Shown: positions 29,821-41,527 of the stretch, piece after piece | Layout of the letters: the number at the start of each line of letters is the position of its first letter | Position numbering within the stretch: the stretch's first letter is position 1 | Source of the DNA: Eledone cirrhosa | Taxonomy: Eukaryota > Mollusca > Cephalopoda > Octopoda > Eledonidae | Length of the DNA: 64,000 bases | Reading direction: 5' to 3' | Assembly: GCA_964016885.1 (NCBI GenBank) | Contig: OZ024740.1 | Coordinates: 298,096,025-298,160,024 of the forward strand | Program-made: the position numbers and the translations under genes | Notes under the pieces: generated by a model | The model's input: the letters and a program-made list of their open reading frames with translations, nothing else | What the model was told of the DNA's origin: nothing | Database searches by the model: none

Positions 29821-29985
29821 AACTTTCGGGTCCTAAATAATAGGGAAAGGGGAATAAGCGGGAGTGGGTGAGGTGGAAAAATCGATAATTTTTCTAGGTT
29901 GTATCCCTTCAATAAAAAAAAAAAAAAAAGAATTAGTCGTTTAGTTTATATGTTGAGAGCCCAATCCGTCCTATTTATTTTGCGG
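29821..29985 (+). mobile_element. MITE 'CTCGGGTC' family, copy e, truncated by a LINE fragment
   Basis: Starts CTTTCGGGTCCTAAATAATA and follows copy b up to CCGTCCTATTTATTTTG, where the restriction-endonuclease LINE fragment (29990) begins. The right half of the MITE is not found downstream, so the junction is more than a simple insertion. Confidence 0.65.
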
Positions 29986-29989
29986 TCGA

Positions 29990-30195
29990 GCCTGCGTCAG
30001 TGGAGACTTCTGGTGTGCTTGTCCTTAGGACCACCTCCCTTCTCACCACCATCGGCACAGAGTTGGCTACCCGCAGGTGTGGGCCTCACGAGTTGGAAGG
30101 GCTCTTCCAGCGCGTTTCCCTCACCAAACCCCGAGAAGACGCCTTCTCTATTCTATCTGCTGGGGTCGCGCGGCGGCCAGCGCATGGGCTCCCAT
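29990..30195 (+). pseudogene. Restriction-endonuclease LINE C-terminal fragment, copy 3
   Basis: One frame reads VETSGVLVLRTTSLLTTIGT, then ELATRRCGPHELEGLFQRVS and KPREDAFSILSAGV, the C-terminal segment also present at 11.8 and 61.8 kb. It is bounded at the left by the MITE copy e and lacks a poly(A). About 65 codons only. Confidence 0.7.
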
Positions 30196-30267
30196 TTGCT
30201 TATAACAGTGAGAGATGGGGAAAGGCGGGGGCAATGACAGTAGGAATTTGATTCCATTATGTTCAGA

Positions 30268-30454
30268 CCTGGTGGATTGGCAGTATCGGTAGAGGGTCGG
30301 ACGCCATGCTTTGCAGCAAAGAGTTACGGCCCTTTATGCTCTGAGTTGAAATCCCGCCGAGGTTAATTTTGCCTTTCATCCTTACAGGGTCGATAAAATA
30401 AAGTACCAGTAATACACTGGGTAATTGCTGGCCTTGTGCCAAAAGTAGAAACAA
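30268..30454 (+). repeat. tRNA-derived SINE, full length
   Basis: CTGGTGGATTGGCAGTATCG to GTAGAAACAATTATG. TAATACACTGGGTAATTGC subfamily. Confidence 0.9.
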
Positions 30455-30545
30455 TTATGTTCGGACCTGGTGTATATGTACATATTTATTTACCGCACCA
30501 CATTTCATTAGGCTGTTTCCAACCGGTTTCCTATTTATGATATAA

Positions 30546-30765
30546 CGTATAGAGGTCGGTGGATTGGCTTTGGCAGTATCGGTAGAGGGTCTGACGCCAT
30601 GCTTTACAGCATAGAGTTATGGCCCTTCATGATCTGAGTTCAAATCTCGCCGAGGTTAACTTTGCCTTTCATCCTTACGGGGTCGATAAAATAAAGTACC
30701 AGTCCCGCACTGGGGCCGATTTAATCGCCCCCCCCCCCCACCTCAAAATTGCTGGCTTGTGCCGA
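30546..30765 (+). repeat. tRNA-derived SINE, GATTTAATCG subfamily, with a small head duplication
   Basis: GGTGGATTGGCTTTGGCAGT (TTGGC duplicated in the A-box region) to GGGGCCGATTTAATCG, a C9-type run and TTGCTGGCTTGTGCC. Confidence 0.9.
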
Positions 30766-30872
30766 CGTTAATTGATATACTGACTAGTCGTAGTAGTAGT
30801 AAGTAGTAGAGATAGTGATTGCGGGGCGGAGAGTCCAAACTGGATGGTTGGGAGGATATAGAGTAAAGTGGA

Positions 30873-31050
30873 AGGTGTTGGTAGAGGGTCGGACACCATG
30901 ATTTGCTGCATCGAGTTACGTTCCTTTACAGTCTGAGTTCAAATCCCGCCGAGGTTAACTTTGCCTTTCATCTTTACGGTGTCGATAAAATAAAGTACCA
31001 GTAATGTACTAGGGTAATTGCTGGCCTTGTGTCAAAAGTAGAAACAATTA
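30873..31050 (+). repeat. tRNA-derived SINE, head slightly truncated
   Basis: GTTGGTAGAGGGTCGGACAC to GTCAAAAGTAGAAACAATTA. It is the third SINE within 800 bp and the last before the giant minisatellite. Confidence 0.85.
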
Positions 31051-31264
31051 TTTGAAGTGAAGTGAGAAGGGGTGGTCTATAGTATAGTTACTTTACCTGG
31101 GTGGGAGTAAATGGTGAAGATGGGGTGGGTTATGAAATGGAGGATGAGATTATAGAATGTAAAGTGTGGAAAGGTTTTGTCATTTAGAAGATTGTTTATT
31201 GAATTGAATTCAGCATGATGGTGGCGGTGGCGGTGGTGGTATGACAATGATGGTAGTGGTGGTG

Positions 31265-34200
31265 GTTCGGTAGTATAGTAGTAGTGATTGTGACGGTGGT
31301 AGTGGAGATGGTGGTTGTAGTAGTGGAGATTGTGACAGTGATGGTGGAGGTTGTAGTAGTAGAGATTGTGACAGTGGTGGTGGTGGTGGAGGTGGTGGTT
31401 GTAGTAGTGGAGATTGTGACAGTGGTGGTGGAGGGGGTGGTTGTAGTAGTGGAGATTGTGACAGTGGTGGTGGTGGTTGTAGTAGTGGAGATTGTGACAG
31501 TGGTGGTGGTGGTGGTGGTTGTAGTAGTGGAGATTGTGACAGTGGTGGTGGGGGTGGTGGTGGTTGTAGTAGTGGAGATTGTGACAGTGGTGGTGGTGGA
31601 GATGGTGGTTGTAGTAATGGGGATTGTGACAGTGGTGGTGGTGGTGGTGGTTGTAGTAGTGGAGATTGTGACAGTGGTGGTGGTGGTGGTGGTGGTTGTA
31701 GTGGAGATTGTGACAGTGGTGGTGGTGGTGGTGGTGGTTGTAGTGGAGATTGTGACAGAGGTGGTGGAGGTGGTGGTTGTAGTAGTGGAGATTGTGACAG
31801 TGGTGGAGGTGGTGGTTGTAGTAGTGGAGATTGTGACAGTGGTGGTGGTGGAGGTGGTGGTTGTAGTAGTGGAGATTGTGACAGTGATGGTGGAGGTGGT
31901 GGTTGTAGTAGTGGAGATTGTGACAGTGGTGGTGGTGGTGGTTGTAGTAGTGGAGATTGTGACAGTGGTGGTGGAGATGGTGGTTGTAGTAGTGGAGATT
32001 GTGACGGTGGTGGTGGTGGTGGTGGTTGTAGTAGTGGAGATTGTGACAGTGGTGATGGTGATGGTGGTGGTTGTAGTAGTGGAGATTGTGACAGTGGTGG
32101 TGGTGGTGGTGGTTGTAGTAGTGGAGATTGTGACAGTGGTGGTGGTGATGGTGGTTGTAGTAGTGGAGATTGTGACAGTGGTGGTGGAGATGGTGGTTGT
32201 AGTAGTGGAGATTGTGACAGTGGTGGTGGAGATGGTGGTTGTAGTAGTGGAGATTGTGACAGTGGTGGTGGTGGTGGTGGTTGTAGTAGTGGAGATTGTG
32301 ACAGTGGTGGTGGTGGTGGTGGTTGTAGTAGTGGAGATTGTGACAGTGGTGATGGTGGAGGTGGTGGTTGTAGTAGTGGAGATTGTGACAGTGGTGGTGG
32401 AGGGGGTGGTTGTAGTAGTGGAGATTGTGACAGTGGTGGTGGTGGTGGTGGTTGTAGTAGTGGAGATTGTGACAGTGGTGGTGGTGGTGGTGGTGGTGGT
32501 TGTAGTGGAGATTGTGACAGTGGTGGTGGTGGTGGTGGTGGTTGTAGTGGAGATTGTGACAGAGGTGGTGGAGGTGGTGGTTGTAGTAGTGGAGATTGTG
32601 ACAGTGGTGGAGGTGGTGGTTGTAGTAGTGGAGATTGTGACAGTGGTGGTGGTGGAGGTGGTGGTTGTAGTAGTGGAGATTGTGACAGTGATGGTGGAGG
32701 TGGTGGTTGTAGTAGTGGAGATTGTGACAGTGGTGGTGGTGGTGGTGGTTGTAGTAGTGGAGATTGTGACAGTGGTGGTGGAGATGGTGGTTGTAGTAGT
32801 GGAGATTGTGACAGTGTTGGTGGTGGTGGTGGTTGTAGTAGTGGAGATTGTGACAGTGGTGGTGGTGGTGGTGGTTGTAGTAGTGGAGATTGTGACAGTG
32901 TTGGTGGTGGTGGTGGTTGTAGTAGTGGAGAGTGTGACAGTGGTGGTGGTGGTTGTAGTAGTGGCGATTGTGACAGTGGTGGTGGTGGTTGTAGTAGTGG
33001 AGATTGTGACAGTGGTGGTGGAGATTGTGGTTATAGTAGTGGAGATTGTGATAGTGGTGGTGGAGATTGTGGTTGTAGTAGTGGAGATTGTGACAGTGGT
33101 GGTGGAGGTGGTGGTTGTAGTAGTGGAGATTGTGACAGTGGTGGTGGAGATGGTGGTGTTGTAGTAGTGGGGATTGTGACAGTGGTGGTGGAGGGGGTTG
33201 TTGTAGTAGTGGAGATGTGACAGTGGTGGTGGAGATGGTGGTTGTAGTAGTGGAGATTGTGAAAGTGGTGGTGGTGAAGGTGGTTGTAGTAGTGGAGATT
33301 GTGACAGTGGTGGTGGTGGGGGTGGTTGTAGTAGTGGAGATTGTGACAGTGGTGGTGGTGGAGATAGTGGTTGTAGTAGTGGAGATTGTGACAGTGGTGG
33401 TGGAGGGGGTGGTTGTAGTAGTGGAGATTGTGACAGTGGTGGTGGTGGTGGTGGTGGTTGTAGTAGTGGAGATTGTGACAGTGATGGTGGTGGTGGTGGT
33501 TGTAGTAGTGGAGATTGTGACAGTGGTGGTGGAGGTGGTGGTTGTAGTAGTGGAGATTGTGACAGTGGTGGTGGAGGTGGTGGTTGTAGTAGTGGAGATT
33601 GTGACAGTGGTGGAGGTGATGGTGGTTGTAGTAGTGGAGATTGTGACAGTGATGGTGGTGGTGGTGGTTGTAGTAGTGGAGATTGTGACAGTGGTGGTGG
33701 TGGTGGTGGTGGTTGTAGTAGTGGAGATTGTGACAGTGGTGGTGGTGATGGTGGTTGTAGTAGTGGAGATTGTGACAGTGGTGGTGGTGATGGTGGTTGT
33801 AGTAGTGGAGATTGTGACAGTGGTGGTGGAGGTGGTGGTTGTATTAGTGGAGATTGTGACAGTGGTGGTGGTGATGGTGGTTGTAGTAGTGGAGATTGTG
33901 ACAGTGGTGGTGGAGATGGTGGTTGTAGTAGTGGAGATTGTGACAGTGTTGGTGGTGATGGTGGTTGTAGTAGTGGAGATTGTGACAGTGATGGTGGTGG
34001 TGGTGGTTGTAGTAGTGGAGATTGTGACAGTGGTGGTGGTGGTGGTGGTTGTAGTAGTGGAGATTGTGACAGTGGTGGTGGTGTTGGTGGTTGTAGTAGT
34101 GGAGATTGTGACAGTGATGGTGGTGGTGGTGGTTGTAGTAGTGGAGATTGTGACAGTGGTGGTGGTGGTGGTGGTTGTAGTAGTGGAGATTGTGACAGTG

Positions 34201-37200
34201 GTGGTGGTGATGGTGGTTGTAGTAGTGGAGATTGTGACAGTGGTGGTGGTGGTGGTGGTTGTAGTAGTGGAGATTGTGACAGTGGTGGTGGTGGTGGTGG
34301 TTGTAGTAGTGGAGATTGTGACAGTGATGGTGGTGGTGGTAGTTGTAGTAGTGGAGATTGTGACAGTGGTGGTGGTGGTGGTGGTTGTAGTAGTGGAGAT
34401 TGTGACAGTGGTGGTGGTGGTTGTAGTAGTGGAGATTGTGACTGGTGGTGGTGATGGTGGTTGTAGTAGTGGAGATTGTGACAGTGGTGGTGGAGGTGGT
34501 GGTTGTAGTAGTGGAGATTGTGACAGTGGTGGTGGGGGTGGGGGTTGTAGTAGTGGAGATTGTGACAGTGGTGGTGGAGGTGGTGGTTGTAGTAGTGGAG
34601 ATTGTGACAGTGGTGGTGATGGTGGTGGTTGTAGTAGTGGAGATTGTGACAGTGGTGGTGGTGGTGGTGGTGGTTGTAGTAGTGGAGAGTGTGACAGTGG
34701 TGGTGGAGTTGGTGGTGGTTGTAGTAGTGGAGATTGTGACAGTGGTGGTGGTGATGGTGGTTGTAGTAGTGGAGATTGTGACAGTGCTGGTGGTGGTGGT
34801 GGTGGTTGTAGTAGTGGAGATTGTGACAGTGGTGGTGGTGATGGTGGTTGTAGTAGTGGAGATTGTGGTGGTGGTGGTGGTGGTTGTAGTAGTGGAGATT
34901 GTGACAGTGGTGGTGGAGGTGGTGGTTGTAGTAGTGGAGATTGTGACAGTGGTGGTGGAGATGGTGGTGTTGTAGTAGTGGAGATTGTGACAGTGGTGGT
35001 GGTGGTGGTGGTGGTTGTAGTAGTGGAGATTGTGACAGTGGTGGTGGAGGTGGTGGTTGTAGTAGTGGAGATTGTGACAGTGGTGATGGTGGTTGTAGTA
35101 GTGGAGATTGTGACAGTGGTGGTGGAGGTGGTGGTTGTAGTAGTGGAGATTGTGACAGTGGTGGTGGTGGTGGTGGTGGTTGTAGTAGTGGAGATTGTGA
35201 CAGTGGTGGTGGTGATGGTGGTTGTAGTAGTGGAGATTGTGACAGTGGTGGTGGAGGTGGTGGTTGTAGTAGTGGAGATTGTGACAGTGGTGGTGGTGGT
35301 GGTGGTTGTAGTAGTGGAGATTGTGACAGTGGTGGTGGTGGTGGTGGTTGTAGTATTGGAGATTGTGACAGTGGTGGTGGTGGTGGTGGTGGTTGTAGTA
35401 GTGGAGATTGTGACAGTGGTGGTGGTGGTGGTGGTGGTGGTAGTAGTGGAGATTGTGACAGTGGTGGTGGTGGTGGTGATGGTGGTTGTAGTAGTGGAGA
35501 TTGTGACAGTGGTGGTGGTGGTGGTGGTTGTAGTAGTGGAGATTGTGACAGTGGTGGTGGTGGTTGTGGTTGTAGTAGTGGACATTGCGACAGTGGTGGT
35601 GGTGGAAGTGGTGGTTGTAGTAGTGGAGATTGTGACAGTGGTGGTGGTGATGTGGTGGTTGTAGTAGTGGAGATTGTGACAGTGGTGGTGGTGATGTGGT
35701 GGTTGTAGTAGTGGAGATTGTGACAGTGGTGGTGGTGGTGGTTGTAGTAGTGGGTATTGTGACAGTGGTGGTGGTGGTGATTGTAGTAGTGGGTATTGTG
35801 ACAGTGGTGGTGGTGGTGGTGGTGGTTGTAGTAGTGGAGATTGTGACAGTGGTGGTGGTGGTTGTAGTAGTGGAGATTGTGACAGTGGTGGTGGTGGACG
35901 TGGTGGTTGTAGTAGTGGAGATTGTGACAGTGGTGGTGGTGATGGTGGTTGTAGTAGTGGAGATTGTGACAGTGGTGGTGGAGGTGGTGGTTGTAGTAGT
36001 GGAGATTGTGACAGTGGTGGTGGAGATGGTGGTGTTGTAGTAGTGGAGATTGTGACAGTGGTGGTGGAGGTGGTGGTTGTAGTAGTGGAGATTGTGACAG
36101 TGGTGGTGGTGGTGGTGGTTGTAGTAGAGGAGATTGTGACAGTGGTGGTGGTGGTGGTGGTTGTAGTAGTGGAGATTGTGACAGTGGTGGTGGTGGTGGT
36201 GGTTGTAGTAGTGGAGATTGTGACAGTGGTGGTGGTGGACGTGGTGGTTGTAGTAGTGGAGATTGTGACAGTGGTGGTGGTGGACGTGGTGGTTGTAGTA
36301 GTGGAGATTGTGACAGTGGTGGTGGTGATGGTGGTTGTAGTAGTGGAGATTGTGACAGTGGTGGTGGAGGTGGTGGTTGTAGTAGTGGAGATTGTGACAG
36401 TGGTGGTGGAGATGGTGGTGTTGTAGTAGTGGAGATTGTGACTGGTGGTGGAGGTGGTGGTTGTAGTAGTGGAGATTGTGACAGTGGTGGTGGAGGTGGT
36501 GGTTGTAGTAGTGGAGATTGTGACAGTGGTGGTGGTGGTGGTGGTTGTAGTAGTGGAGATTGTGACAGTGGTGGTTGTAGTAGTGGAGATTGTGACAGTG
36601 GTGGTGGAGGTGGTGGTTGTAGTAGTGGAGATTGTGACAGTGGTGTTGGTGGTGATGGTGGTTGTAGTAGTGGAGATTGTGACAGTGGTGGTGGAGGTGG
36701 TGGTTGTAGTAGTGGAGATTGTGACAGTGGTGTTGGTGGTGATGGTGGTTGTAGTAGTGGAGATTGTGACAGTGGTGGTGGTAGTGGTTGTAGTAGTGGG
36801 TATTGTGACAGTGGTGGTGGTGGTGGTGGTGGTTGTAGTAGTGGAGATTGTGACAGTGATGGTGGTGGTGGTGGTTGTAGTAGTGGAGATTGTGACAGTG
36901 GTGGTGGAGGTGGTGGTTGTAGTAGTGGAGATTGTGACAGTGGTGTTGGTGGTGATGGTGGTTGTAGTAGTGGAGATTGTGACAGTGGTGGTGGTGGTGG
37001 TGGTGGTTGTAGTAGTGGAGATTGTGACAGTGATGGTGGAGGTGGTGGTTGTAGTAGTGGAGATTGTGACAGTGGTGGTGATGGTGGTGGTTGTAGTAGT
37101 GGAGATTGTGACAGTGGTGGTGGTGGTGGTGGTGGTTGTAGTAGTGGAGATTGTGACAGTGGTGGTGGAGGTGGTGGTTGTAGTAGTGGAGATTGTGACA

Positions 37201-38100
37201 GTGGTGGTGGTGGTGGTTGTAGTAGTGTAGATTGTGACAGTGGTGGTGGTGGTGGTGCTTGTAGTAGTGGAGATTGTGACAGTGGTGGTGGTAGTTGTAG
37301 TAGTGGAGATTGTGACAGTGGTGGTGGTGGTGGTGGTGGTGGTTGTAGTAGTGGAGATTGTGACAGTGGTGGTGGTGGTGGTGGTTGTAGTAGTGGAGAT
37401 TGTGACAGTGGTGGTGGTGGTGGTTGTAGTAGTGGAGATTGTGACAGTGGTGGTGGTGGTGGTTGTTGTAGTAGTGGAGATTGTGACAGTGGTGGTGGTG
37501 GTGGTTGTAGTAGTGGAGATTGTGACAGTGGTGGTGGTGGTGGTTGTAGTAGTGGAGATTGTGACAGTGGTGGTGGTGGTGGTGGTTGTAGTAGTGGAGA
37601 TTGTGACAGTGGTGGTGGTGGAGGTGGTGGTTGTAGTAGTGGAGATTGTGACAGTGGTGGTGGTGGTGGTGGTGGTGGTGGTTGTAGTAGTGGAGATTGT
37701 GACAGTGGAGGTGGTGGAGATAGTGGTTGTAGTAGTGGAGATTGTGACAGTGGTGGTGGTGGTGGTGGTTGTAGTAGTGGGGATTGTGACAATGGTGGTG
37801 GTGATGGTGGTTGTAGTAGTGGAGATTGTGACAGTGGTGGTGGTGGTGGTGGTTGTAGTAGTGGAGATTGTGACAGTGGTGATGGTGATGGTTGTTGTAG
37901 TAGTGGAGATTGTGACAGTGGTGGTGGTGGTGGTGGTTGTAGTAGTGGAGATTGTGACAGTGGTGGTGGTGGTGGTGGTTGTAGTAGTGGAGATTGTACA
38001 GTGGTGGTGGTGATGGTGGTGGTTGTAGTAGTGGAGATTGTGACAGTGTGGTGGTGGTGGTGGTGGAGATGGTGGTTGTAGTGGTGGTAATTGTAGTAGT
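31265..38100 (+). repeat. Giant minisatellite, ~42-bp unit, about 6.8 kb
   Basis: Each unit has a conserved core (TAGTGGAGATTGTGACAG) plus TTGTAG and a variable run of 4-9 GGT/GGA/GAT triplets, so units are mostly 36-48 bases. By length there are about 160 units. The array has its own higher-order structure; for example a GACAGAGGTGGTGGAGG variant at 31753 recurs 805 bases later at 32558 in the same neighbourhood. On the minus strand none of the three frames contains a stop for kilobases, giving T/VTIST, P/LSQSPLLQ or H/CHNLHYYN repeats; on the plus strand V/EIVTV and G/CSSGDCDS frames are open. The long ORFs switch between these registers, so they are not a maintained protein frame. Confidence 0.97.
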
Positions 38101-38255
38101 GGTGGTGATGGTAGTGATAGTGTGAGGCGGTGAGGGTGAATATGGTGGAGGAGATGAATTCACATGGGTGGGAGGAGGAGTTATTTTGATGCTTATATGT
38201 GTGTATAATGTTTGTGTGTGTGTGTGTGTGTGCTACCACAAACTCTTAAGCACAG

Positions 38256-38297
<42 letters not shown>

Positions 38298-38640
38298 ATG
38301 TGTGTGTGTGTATTGAAAGAGATAAAGTTCGATAAAGAGGTTAAGGAGAAGGGGAGAAAGAAAAAGAAGTAATAGGTGTGGGGGGACAAAGATAGCATGA
38401 TAAGAAAGAGCGAGGGGGAAGGAGATAGAAAGAGGAAGAGAGAAAGGAGGGAGGAGAGAAAGAGAGAGGGGAAAGGAAAGAGGAAAAGAGAGAGTGGGCG
38501 AAAAGGAGAGAGAAAGAGTTGGAGAAAGAGATAGAAAGAGGAACGGAGATAGAAAGGGGGTAAAGGAGTGAGGAAGGGGGATAGAGAGAAAGAGAGAAAT
38601 TACAAATTATCATACAAAAAGATTCTGAGCCCATCACCTA
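38100..38640. repeat. TG and TA runs followed by a polypurine tract
   Basis: (TG)n at 38211-38231 and (TA)n at 38259-38297, then about 260 bases (38340-38600) almost free of pyrimidines on the plus strand (GA-rich, AGAGAAAGAGAGAG type). Such tracts can form triplex DNA; no function is shown. Confidence 0.85.
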
Positions 38641-39640
38641 CAAAGAACCAGTTCAGTTAGAATAGACTTAAAACTTACACCTAGCACTCACCATCCTGGC
38701 ACTAATCAAGGACCAAGTTAGCAGTTGCATCTACTGATATACCTCCTAAAGTTCTCACACTTTTTCATCGATAAACTATTCTGTAATTTGAAATGAGCAA
38801 CAAATGCCTAAAGGTTCGTAAAATATTTCCCCTTTGTTTTTTGTTGTTATTTTGTGTGTGTGTGTGTGCGTTATTTTTTTAGGATCAGCCCTTTTTCTAC
38901 AAACTGTAGTTTTCTTGTTGTTGTTGTTTTAGACGCAGGTAAACCTTGATGTAGTAAACCTATAATCAAAACTTGGGTTCTAGACTTAAGCCTTTTGATA
39001 CCTTAATTCCAACCTGCGTGAACATCTCCACTCTGATTTAGGATATGGAACAGCTCCTTTTAAAGTGGTCATACTTATATTTAAACCGTTCATCATCATT
39101 TTATTTAAAATGTTTTTCTTTGGTAACATTCTTGATTATTTTCAAAATGAATTGAAACATAAACAGTGTTTCATTAAAAATATGGTAATAAAAGTTTTAA
39201 TTTACCACCTGATTTAATACCACCACATGGCCTATGTTTCTTTTTAACTGAGGTCACTCTGTTGCCCACATTTAGACAAGGTCTCCAGTCTGAGGATATC
39301 TTTCACATTTCTCTTCCTCACCAGTCATGGAGCTCTTGAAAAGGGTTATGAATTATGCCATTTCTCCTCTGATTGAGCCATTTCAAAAAGATATTCCAGT
39401 TATGGCAATCTCGTCTTTTCTTTTAAACATAGTTTATCTAGAATTTACATTATCCAATGTCTCCCACATTTTTTCAAAGACAGTAGGTTTGATTTGAGAG
39501 AGACCTTGTTACTATTTATATCTGATGACATTGAAACAACTGTAGAGGATGATGTCATTGTTTTTATTTCAATCTTAGCATTGATCATCTCATTGTATCA
39601 AAAATATCATTTTTTTTTTAAGACAATATATTTTGAGAAG
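38640..39640. other. AT-rich sequence with an old MITE relic
   Basis: 38990-39210 begins CCTTTTGATACCTTAATTCC and ends AAAATATGGTAATAAAAG, resembling ends of the TTAACCCTTT-type MITEs at 44.5-45.8 kb. The rest is single-copy in this window, without convincing ORFs. Confidence 0.35.
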
Positions 39641-39800
39641 GTGCATGGCTTAGTGGTTAGAGCATTAGGCTTGCAATTGAGAGGTTCAATTCTTTGACTG
39701 GGTGGTGTGCTGTGTCCTTGAGAAAGAACCTTATTTCATGTTACTCCAGTTTATTCAGCTGTAGAAATGAGTTGTGACGTCACTGGTGCCAAGCTGTATC
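39641..39800 (+). repeat. tRNA-headed SINE, first member of an inverted pair
   Basis: AGGTGCATGGCTTAGTGGTT (A box), GAGAGGTTCAATTCTTTGAC (B box), TGTCCTTGAGAAAGAACC, GTTACTCCAGTTTATTCAGC. The AGAAATGAGTTGTG segment that follows is complementary to the copy at 39900. Related to 25685 and 62908. Confidence 0.75.
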
Positions 39801-39899
39801 AGCCATTGCATTTCCCTTGGATAACATTGTTGGCATGGAGAGGGGAGACTGGTATGCATGGACGACTGCTGGCCTTCCACAAAAAAATCTTGCCCAGTG

Positions 39900-40045
39900 G
39901 CATTGCAACTCATTTCTACAGCTGAGTAAACTGAAGCAATGTGAAATAAAGTGTCTTGCTCAAGGGCATGACGCATCATTCAGTCTGAGAATCAAACTCA
40001 CAACCTCACAATCGTAAGCCTGATGCTCTAACCATTAAGCCACAT
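39900..40045 (-). repeat. tRNA-headed SINE, second member of an inverted pair
   Basis: GCAACTCATTTCTACAGCTG, AGTGTCTTGCTCAAGGGC, GAATCAAACTCACAACC and GCTCTAACCATTAAGCCAC: the reverse complement of the copy at 39641. A transcript through both could form a stem of about 140 pairs with a ~110-base loop. Confidence 0.75.
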
Positions 40046-40082
40046 AGTAAATTATGGGTAAAAAACTTTAAACATTCATAAA

Positions 40083-40170
40083 CATGTGCCATTCAAAGTC
40101 AGAGAATATCAAATACTGCCTCAAAAATGTGTGTAGTTCTAAAATTTTCATAAAATAAACCCTACAGAAT
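40083..40170 (+). repeat. Ancient repeat 'TGCTTGTGTAGTTC', 3' part
   Basis: AAAGTCAGAGAATATCAAAT, ACTGCCTCAAAAATGTGTG and TTCTAAAATTTTCATAAAAT match the end of 43238-43462. Confidence 0.6.
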
Positions 40171-40403
40171 ATATAAGCAATTTCTTTGGGAAAAGCTTAA
40201 ATTTCTTAAACACTTATTTTCATTCCATTTTACCAATAAATATGTTGTGGATCTACTCTAAAAATAAACTTAAGATTAAGATTGTGGTTATTGTTGTTTA
40301 GCCTTCAGCTCAGCTCTGATTGAGAACTATGATGAATTTTATTCTCTCTGTACCCACTCCATCTCCCGTGTAGATCTTGAACTACTTTATCTAATATATC
40401 CAC

Positions 40404-40624
40404 TTTAACCCTTTAGCATTTACATTACATTATATTTACTATTGTATTTTAGTGGTAAAGGTTTTATCTCACATAATTATCTCATATAATATCAAATCTA
40501 TGAGATTTTGTTATTATTTATTTTGAGAATAATACCTTAACATCAGTCTGAGTGGCCAGTTTGAACAGAAAGAGGTGAGAGAATTCAGGCCAGATACAGC
40601 CAGTTTAAATGCTAAAGGATTAAA
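40404..40624. mobile_element. MITE with TTAACCCTTTAGCATTTA ends
   Basis: Left end TTAACCCTTTAGCATTTA and right end TAAATGCTAAAGGATTAA are inverted repeats. The interior includes GGCCAGATACAGCCAGTTT. It is a 221-bp non-coding element of a type common in mollusc genomes; superfamily not determined. Confidence 0.75.
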
Positions 40625-40924
40625 AAAGAAAGGTAATGTGTGATTTTGAATGACATTTTAACTACTATATTTATCAGATCAATCAACAATATTGAGGTTC
40701 CCTCATTAGATCATTGAGTCCAAAGTTGTTCTTGTAGTTTAGTATCCTTCCCACAAGCAGATCTATGATCAAATATATTCTAGCCATGACCATCTCATCT
40801 TATTGTATCTAGGATCACATAATATAATATGCCCTTCTTTTATAAGATGGGAGAATGTAATATGAAGGAGATTTAGTTTATATTTCTAGCAGGTTGAGAA
40901 ACCACATAGAGACACACTCATGAT

Positions 40925-41135
40925 GTAGTAGGTTTGTGGTTTGCTATAGTAATGTTTTGATGTGTTGTATTAATGTTATGGTGTGTTGATTTGGTGTTCT
41001 GGTGTGCTGTTTAGTGTTAAGGTGTGCTCTTGTAGTGTTCTTGTGCGTGCTTTATTAGTGTTCTGGTGAGTTGTAGTGGTGTACTGGTTCATTGAACTGG
41101 TGTTCTGGAGTGTCATTATAATAACCTGGTTTCCT
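40925..41135 (+). repeat. Degenerate GT-rich tandem repeat
   Basis: A loose unit of about 20-30 bases (TGGTGTGTTG..TAGTGTTC) occurs about eight times with variable spacing. 41136-41527 shows no feature. Confidence 0.6.
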
Positions 41136-41527
41136 GAAGAGGCATTGTAATGTCTGCCAGTAAGGTTCAATACGCTGTTTCTATATTCTAGTGTACCGTA
41201 ATGTAATGTCCTTTATACACTGCTCTATAATGAACTCTATTGCATGGCATGTATACCAAAATATAGATATCAGTTTAGGAGGTTCAGTACCATACAATTA
41301 CTCAGTAGATCAGATTAATGGGCACTAAGTACCCATCTCAAGTGTTTTGTTTTCTGTCCTAGCATTTATCCCACTTCAGTGCAGGGATGTTCTTCTCGTT
41401 TGTCGATCGATACGACTGAATGATACTCTAACAGATGCATTACTCAGTTTGATATTGGAAGTCTATCACCAATGACTGGATCTCAAAGGCCCTATTTTCA
41501 TGGTATGCAGTGATAATTTTAATGTGT

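Noticed and set aside
31077..38239. ORFs of 1502, 2347 and 1439 codons (minus) and up to 815 codons (plus) as giant repeat proteins
   Set aside because: The unit contains no stop in several frames, and the translation changes register along the array; no start context, splice sites or unique domain support a gene.
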